From contig JADKBM010000016.1 in the NCBI GenBank assembly GCA_016715115.1, positions 1,426,001 through 1,490,000 of the forward strand: a stretch of 64,000 nucleotides of DNA. Reading direction: 5' to 3'. Origin of the DNA: Acidobacteriota bacterium (GTDB taxonomy: Bacteria > Acidobacteriota > Blastocatellia > Pyrinomonadales > Pyrinomonadaceae). The position numbers and the translations under genes were made by a program. Shown piece by piece: positions 60,898-64,000 of this stretch. Within the stretch, counting starts at the first letter, position 1, and each line of letters opens with the position of its first letter. The notes below the pieces were generated by a model. It did no database searches, was not told where the DNA came from, and saw only the letters and a program-made list of their open reading frames with translations.

Positions 60898-61728
60898 CTA
60901 AAATCTGATCCAGTCGGTCGGTCGGCTGGCGAATGACAGCGTAATCGTCGTATTCGATCTGAACAGCGTCGGGCGCATCTGAAGGGCACTTTCGGCCATC
61001 AGCTTCGCGAGATGCGGTTCATTGGCGCGTTGCGAGAGATGCGCGAGGACGATCTCTTCGGCGCCGCCGTCGTAGTCGTTCGTCAGCCAGTCCGACAGAT
61101 CCTCGTTCGACAAATGCCCGTTGCGGCCGGCGATGCGCTGTTTCAAATCCCAAGAGTAAACCGGGCAGGTCTTGAGCATATCTCGACTATGGTTCGATTC
61201 GATGACGATCGCGTTGCAGCCGCGGAGTTTCTCTTTGATGAGCGTCGTGATGGAGCCGAAATCCATCAATGTCGCGACCCTGACGCCGTCCTTTTTGGCG
61301 ACGAAGCCGAAGTTGTCCGCGGCGTCGTGCGGCACGCTGAAAGGCTCGAAATCAATATCGCCAATGCGAAACTCACGGCTCGATTCGATGCGTTCGGTTC
61401 GATTCCGAAGCGCATCGCGACGCTTTCCGCCTTCGCTGTCGCCGTTCTGAATTCCCTTTCGGGTCGAGAAATAAGCCTCTTCCGTCTCGCCGGAGATGAA
61501 GACCGGACAGTCGACCGATTTCATAAGTACGCGCAATCCGCCGGCGTGATCGCTGTGCTCGTGGGTTACCAGAATCCCATCAAGGTCGGCCGGATCTTCG
61601 CCGACCGCGACAAACCGTTCGAGGATCTGTTTCGCGCTCATCCCGGCATCGACGAGCACGCGTGTGTTTTCAGTACTGATGAGCACCGCGTTTCCCGTCG
61701 ATCCGCTTCCGAGGACTGTGATCTTCAT
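60898..61728 (-). CDS. MBL-fold hydrolase of the WalJ/YycJ group
   Basis: The start is ATG 61728, giving 276 residues. The N-terminus MKITVLGSGSTGNAVLIS and metal site THEHSDHAGGLRVL are typical of the WalJ/YycJ single-domain MBL family. Other ligands sit in FSVPHDAADNFGFV, ESNHSRDML and RNGHLSNEDLS. Members are proposed exonucleases in DNA repair. One oddity is a charged insert (GDSEGGKRRDALRNRTERI) between the metal site and the next strand. The SDR gene upstream on the same strand is about 95 bp away across a repeat. Confidence 0.87.
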   Translation of the reverse strand: MKITVLGSGSTGNAVLISTENTRVLVDAGMSAKQILERFVAVGEDPADLDGILVTHEHSDHAGGLRVLMKSVDCPVFISGETEEAYFSTRKGIQNGDSEGGKRRDALRNRTERIESSREFRIGDIDFEPFSVPHDAADNFGFVAKKDGVRVATLMDFGSITTLIKEKLRGCNAIVIESNHSRDMLKTCPVYSWDLKQRIAGRNGHLSNEDLSDWLTNDYDGGAEEIVLAHLSQRANEPHLAKLMAESALQMRPTLFRSNTTITLSFASRPTDWIRF

Positions 61729-61823
61729 ACATTCAATTGGAACTTTGACCTTCGATCTTTGGTTTTTGAACTTCAACATTCGAGACCCGGTCTTAAGCCA
61801 AAGATCCAAGCTCCGCGGAACTT

Positions 61824-62603
61824 TTATCCTTGATACTTTTTCCGCAAACTTCTCGCGATCACACGCGTGATCATGGAATTCGGAAAGACCGTACCGAAAA
61901 CCGAGCCGATATAATTCGCGAATCCCGAAACGACGAGCGGTTTGCCTTTCTGAACGGCCTTAAGCGCCGCTTCGACTACCTCCTCCGACTTCTGCATTCC
62001 CTTGACCATCATCGGATCCTCGATCCTCGCGTTGTTGAAAAAGTCCGTCTGTGTCGCGCCCGGGCATAGCGCCAGAATCCTGACGCCGAACGGTCGATTT
62101 TCTTCGGCGATCGCCTCCGTGAACGATGAAACAAACGCCTTCGTCGCCGCATAAGTCGCGAAAAACGGAATCGGCTGAAAACTCGCGGCCGATGAAACAT
62201 TGATTATTACCCCGTGTTTTCGCGATCGCATCGCCGGAAGGTAGCGGTGCGTCAGCGCAACAAGCGCCGAGATATTGAGGTCGATTATATTCAGCTCCCG
62301 TTCGAGATCAAGATTAATGAAATCCCCCATCGAGCCGAATCCAGCGTTATTGATCAGCCAGTCGATCTCGTATCCGAGCCGCTCGGTCTCGGCAAAAAGC
62401 TTCTTGTCGGCGTCAACCGAAGTCAAATCGAGCGCAACGTAGTGAACGGTAACGCCGTGCACGAGCATCAACTCGTCACTTAAGCGATGGAGTTTGTCCT
62501 CCGAACGGGCAACAAGCACCAAATTGTGCTTCTCGTGCGCGAGCCGTCGGGCGAATGCCTCGCCGATTCCTCCGGACGCACCGGTAATGAGTGTGAATTT
62601 CAT
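61824..62603 (-). CDS. Short-chain dehydrogenase/reductase
   Basis: The protein has 259 residues. Classical SDR motifs are present: TGASGGIGEAFARRLAHEKH, the NNAG of WLINNAGFGSMGDF, the catalytic Ser in INVSSAASFQ and YAATK. C-terminal PGATQTDFFNN completes the cofactor site. The C-terminal 60 residues (KGKPLVVSGFANYIGSVFGT) resemble the DltE/YqjQ-type subgroup with a hydrophobic tail. Substrate unknown; NADPH preference likely from ARSEDK. Confidence 0.92.
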   Translation of the reverse strand: MKFTLITGASGGIGEAFARRLAHEKHNLVLVARSEDKLHRLSDELMLVHGVTVHYVALDLTSVDADKKLFAETERLGYEIDWLINNAGFGSMGDFINLDLERELNIIDLNISALVALTHRYLPAMRSRKHGVIINVSSAASFQPIPFFATYAATKAFVSSFTEAIAEENRPFGVRILALCPGATQTDFFNNARIEDPMMVKGMQKSEEVVEAALKAVQKGKPLVVSGFANYIGSVFGTVFPNSMITRVIARSLRKKYQG

Positions 62604-62744
62604 AAAGCACTACTTTCTACCATGATCTTTGATCTTGATTTTGGATCTTGGATATCTTGAATCTTGAATCTTTGATCTAATTTTTGATCGTTGAGTCAAC
62701 GCTTTGCTTTCTTGGCAAAGATCAAAGTCCAAAGATCAAAGATA

Positions 62745-63275
62745 TCAAAGATCAAAGTTCCGATCAGATTCCGTGACAGAATAAAGCGAATAGTAAATCG
62801 AACCGACGATCGCCGCGACAATCACCAATGTTCCCAAAAGTCGGATGATGCCCGCAACCGCGGGAGTCGAATTTATCAGTCCGAGCGTCGTCAACAAATA
62901 GTTCCAGTCGTGAAAACTGCCCTCGCTGCCCGTCATCCCGCTCGTCAAAACAAGCTGCATCTTAACCGCATCGGCCGCGTATATATGGACGTTGATGATA
63001 CTCTGGCCAACCCAAAGCAGAACGATCGACGCTGAATACGGTTTCTCGTTCCAGACGAAGTAGCCGACAAAAACTGCCGGCACGATCACCTGAAAAAGCG
63101 AACCGCCGGCGATCATCATAAACTCGCCAAACGGCCGGAACAGCAAATGACCGGTTTCGTGGATCGGCAGATCGACGATGTCGAGAAAGCTTCCCTGCAT
63201 CGGAGTGAAGGCGATCCATAAAAAATAAACGCCCAAAAGGACCGCAAAAACAAGCTTCGGATAACTAACGTTCAT
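62745..63275 (-). CDS. Integral membrane protein with HETGH zincin motif
   Basis: The protein has 176 residues and four or five hydrophobic helices (LVFAVLLGVYFLWIAFT, GSLFQVIVPAVFVGYFVW, IVLLWVGQSIINVHIYA, LGTLVIVAAIVGSIYYSLY). Residues about 39-43 read HETGH inside DLPIHETGHLLFRPFG, an HExxH zinc-protease signature. VGQSIINVHIYAADA may supply another metal-facing segment. It could be a reduced M50-like intramembrane protease, but no NxxPxxPLDG-type motif is present, so activity is uncertain. The start overlaps the end of the GNAT gene by 11 bp, implying one operon. Confidence 0.8.
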   Translation of the reverse strand: MNVSYPKLVFAVLLGVYFLWIAFTPMQGSFLDIVDLPIHETGHLLFRPFGEFMMIAGGSLFQVIVPAVFVGYFVWNEKPYSASIVLLWVGQSIINVHIYAADAVKMQLVLTSGMTGSEGSFHDWNYLLTTLGLINSTPAVAGIIRLLGTLVIVAAIVGSIYYSLYSVTESDRNFDL

Positions 63276-63786
63276 TCTCGCCTCTCAGAAAACTCGAACT
63301 ATCGATCGCATAATAGACCAGATTCATTCCGTAATGGTCGCGCATCCCTTCATACGCCATTCCGCATTTTTCCATTATTCGCCACGAGCCCGTGTTCTCT
63401 TTGTTCGCAACGGCGACGATCCGCTCGAGACCAAGCGTCGAGAAACCGTATCTTAACCAGGCACTCGCGCATTCGAGTCCGATTCCGCGCCGCCAGAATG
63501 ATTCGACCATCCCGTAGCCGACCTCGATCTCGCCGGAGTCCTCAAGCGGCTGAAGTCCGCTCCAACCGATGTTCTCGCCGGTCTCTTTCCAGATCATCGC
63601 GCACATCCCGAGGCCCTTTTCATAATTCCCGATCGTGAACCTGACCCGTTTTTCAATAAATTCCGGTGTTTGCAGTTCGAGTCCGCCGATAAATCTCGCG
63701 ACTTCGGGAATTCTCCTTTGAACGGTCAAAAACGGCAGATCGTCCATTGTGTATTTTCTCAAGACCAATCGTTCAGTTTCTATCAT
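63265..63786 (-). CDS. GNAT acetyltransferase (RimJ/RimL-like), copy 2 of a tandem pair
   Basis: The start is MIETERLVLRKY at 63786, giving 173 residues. RimJ/RimL-type features: ETERLVLRKYTMDDLPFLTV, EIEVGYGMVESFWRRGIGLE as the acetyl-CoA loop, LGLERIVAVANKENTGSWRI and MEKCGMAYEGMRDHYGMNL. It overlaps both neighbours (14 bp upstream, 11 bp downstream). It is a paralogue of the gene cut by the window end, with the same FEVLGLEKIVAVA-type block, so a recent tandem duplication is likely. Substrate unknown, possibly a protein N-terminus or amino group of a small molecule. Confidence 0.9.
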   Translation of the reverse strand: MIETERLVLRKYTMDDLPFLTVQRRIPEVARFIGGLELQTPEFIEKRVRFTIGNYEKGLGMCAMIWKETGENIGWSGLQPLEDSGEIEVGYGMVESFWRRGIGLECASAWLRYGFSTLGLERIVAVANKENTGSWRIMEKCGMAYEGMRDHYGMNLVYYAIDSSSFLRGENER

Positions 63787-64000
63787 TGTTGAAAAACTCC
63801 TCGCGCGTGATCGAGTAATGAACCAGTTCGGAATCGTAGAAATGCCCGATGTAGTCAAACTCCATCCCGATCTTTTCCATCACGCGTCGCGATCCCAGAT
63901 TTTGCTCCCGCGCCACGGCGACGATCTTTTCGAGGCCGAGGACTTCGAAGCCGTATTCCAAAAGCCTCAACGCCGCTTCAACCGCATATCCCCGTCGCCA
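63773..64000 (-). CDS. GNAT acetyltransferase, N-terminal part outside window
   Basis: Only the last 75 codons lie in the window; the frame is open through the edge, beginning WRRGYAVEAALRLLEYGFEV. It includes LGLEKIVAVAREQNLGSRRV and MEKIGMEFDYIGHFYDSEL, matching the neighbouring GNAT at equivalent positions. Its stop overlaps the next gene's start region by 14 bp, so the two paralogues and the HETGH membrane protein form one minus-strand operon. Confidence 0.88.
   Translation of the reverse strand, partial: WRRGYAVEAALRLLEYGFEVLGLEKIVAVAREQNLGSRRVMEKIGMEFDYIGHFYDSELVHYSITREEFFNNDRN

Overview
This 64 kb window looks like chromosomal DNA of an Acidobacteriota bacterium, probably class Blastocatellia (inference). 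The grounds are a VWFA-related protein of the acidobacterial type, a four-gene array of secreted DUF3857/transglutaminase-like proteins, giant LamG/beta-propeller/FG-GAP surface proteins whose FG-GAP repeats carry a 'NWYILRS' core, a large Asp-box (sortilin-like) protein, a Thermus-type long isocitrate dehydrogenase, and moderately GC-rich genes separated by AT-richer spacers full of short-period repeats. No phage, transposase, CRISPR array or plasmid gene was seen.

Layout. 1-7.4 kb: a cut and frameshifted TPR lipoprotein, a VWFA protein, a small GWSRGG hydrolase, a GAF/coiled-coil cytoplasmic protein and a Nfu-type Fe-S scaffold. 7.5-11.3 kb: an S9 peptidase and isocitrate dehydrogenase (broken by one base in an A8 run). 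11.3-22.9 kb: two giant secreted LamG/YVTN/FG-GAP paralogues with near-identical 5' leaders, 3' domains and terminators, followed by a secreted TPR protein. 22.9-27.9 kb: a zinc-ribbon protein, purE and an AlkD-like DNA repair gene in one overlapping run; an SLC13-type transporter; then a GT2 glycosyltransferase and FluC. 27.9-34.8 kb: the Asp-box protein, purK, a mercuric-reductase-like flavoprotein and a secreted YceI protein. 35.5-43.5 kb: a four-gene minus-strand operon of DUF3857 proteins in which only the last gene keeps the transglutaminase triad. 43.7-50.9 kb: class I aldolase, two metallo-beta-lactamase-fold enzymes, a GNAT, a small membrane protein, a beta-lactamase-like serine hydrolase and an APC permease. 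51-54.6 kb: a DUF4440 protein, gltX, an MmcQ/YjbR protein, two very different tandem repeats and tRNA-Ser(GCT). 54.8-64 kb: a TonB-receptor-like outer-membrane protein, a PDZ/GAF/PAS histidine kinase, a class IV aminotransferase, a WalJ-like MBL protein, an SDR, a membrane protein with HETGH, and two tandem GNATs, the last cut by the window end.

The least expected signals lie between genes. A consensus sigma-54 promoter (47239-47255) has no convincing gene behind it and is followed about 160 nt later by a long hairpin plus T-run, so it may express a roughly 225-nt small RNA. A second GG-N10-GC sigma-54-type site sits just before the NtrB/PilS-like histidine kinase. Both giant surface proteins share a 5' leader with two hairpins, one kept by a wobble pair. 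The spacers hold several repeat families: a 110-bp hairpin tandem repeat (51.6-52.0 kb) related to one 25 kb away (26.5-26.8 kb), a 10/20-bp minisatellite beside tRNA-Ser, a 94-bp inverted repeat after the aldolase gene, a dispersed CCGCCTTCAGGCGG palindrome, and degenerate heptamer tracts.

All functions come from reading motifs by eye. No database search was run, so family names are confident only where motifs are quoted.
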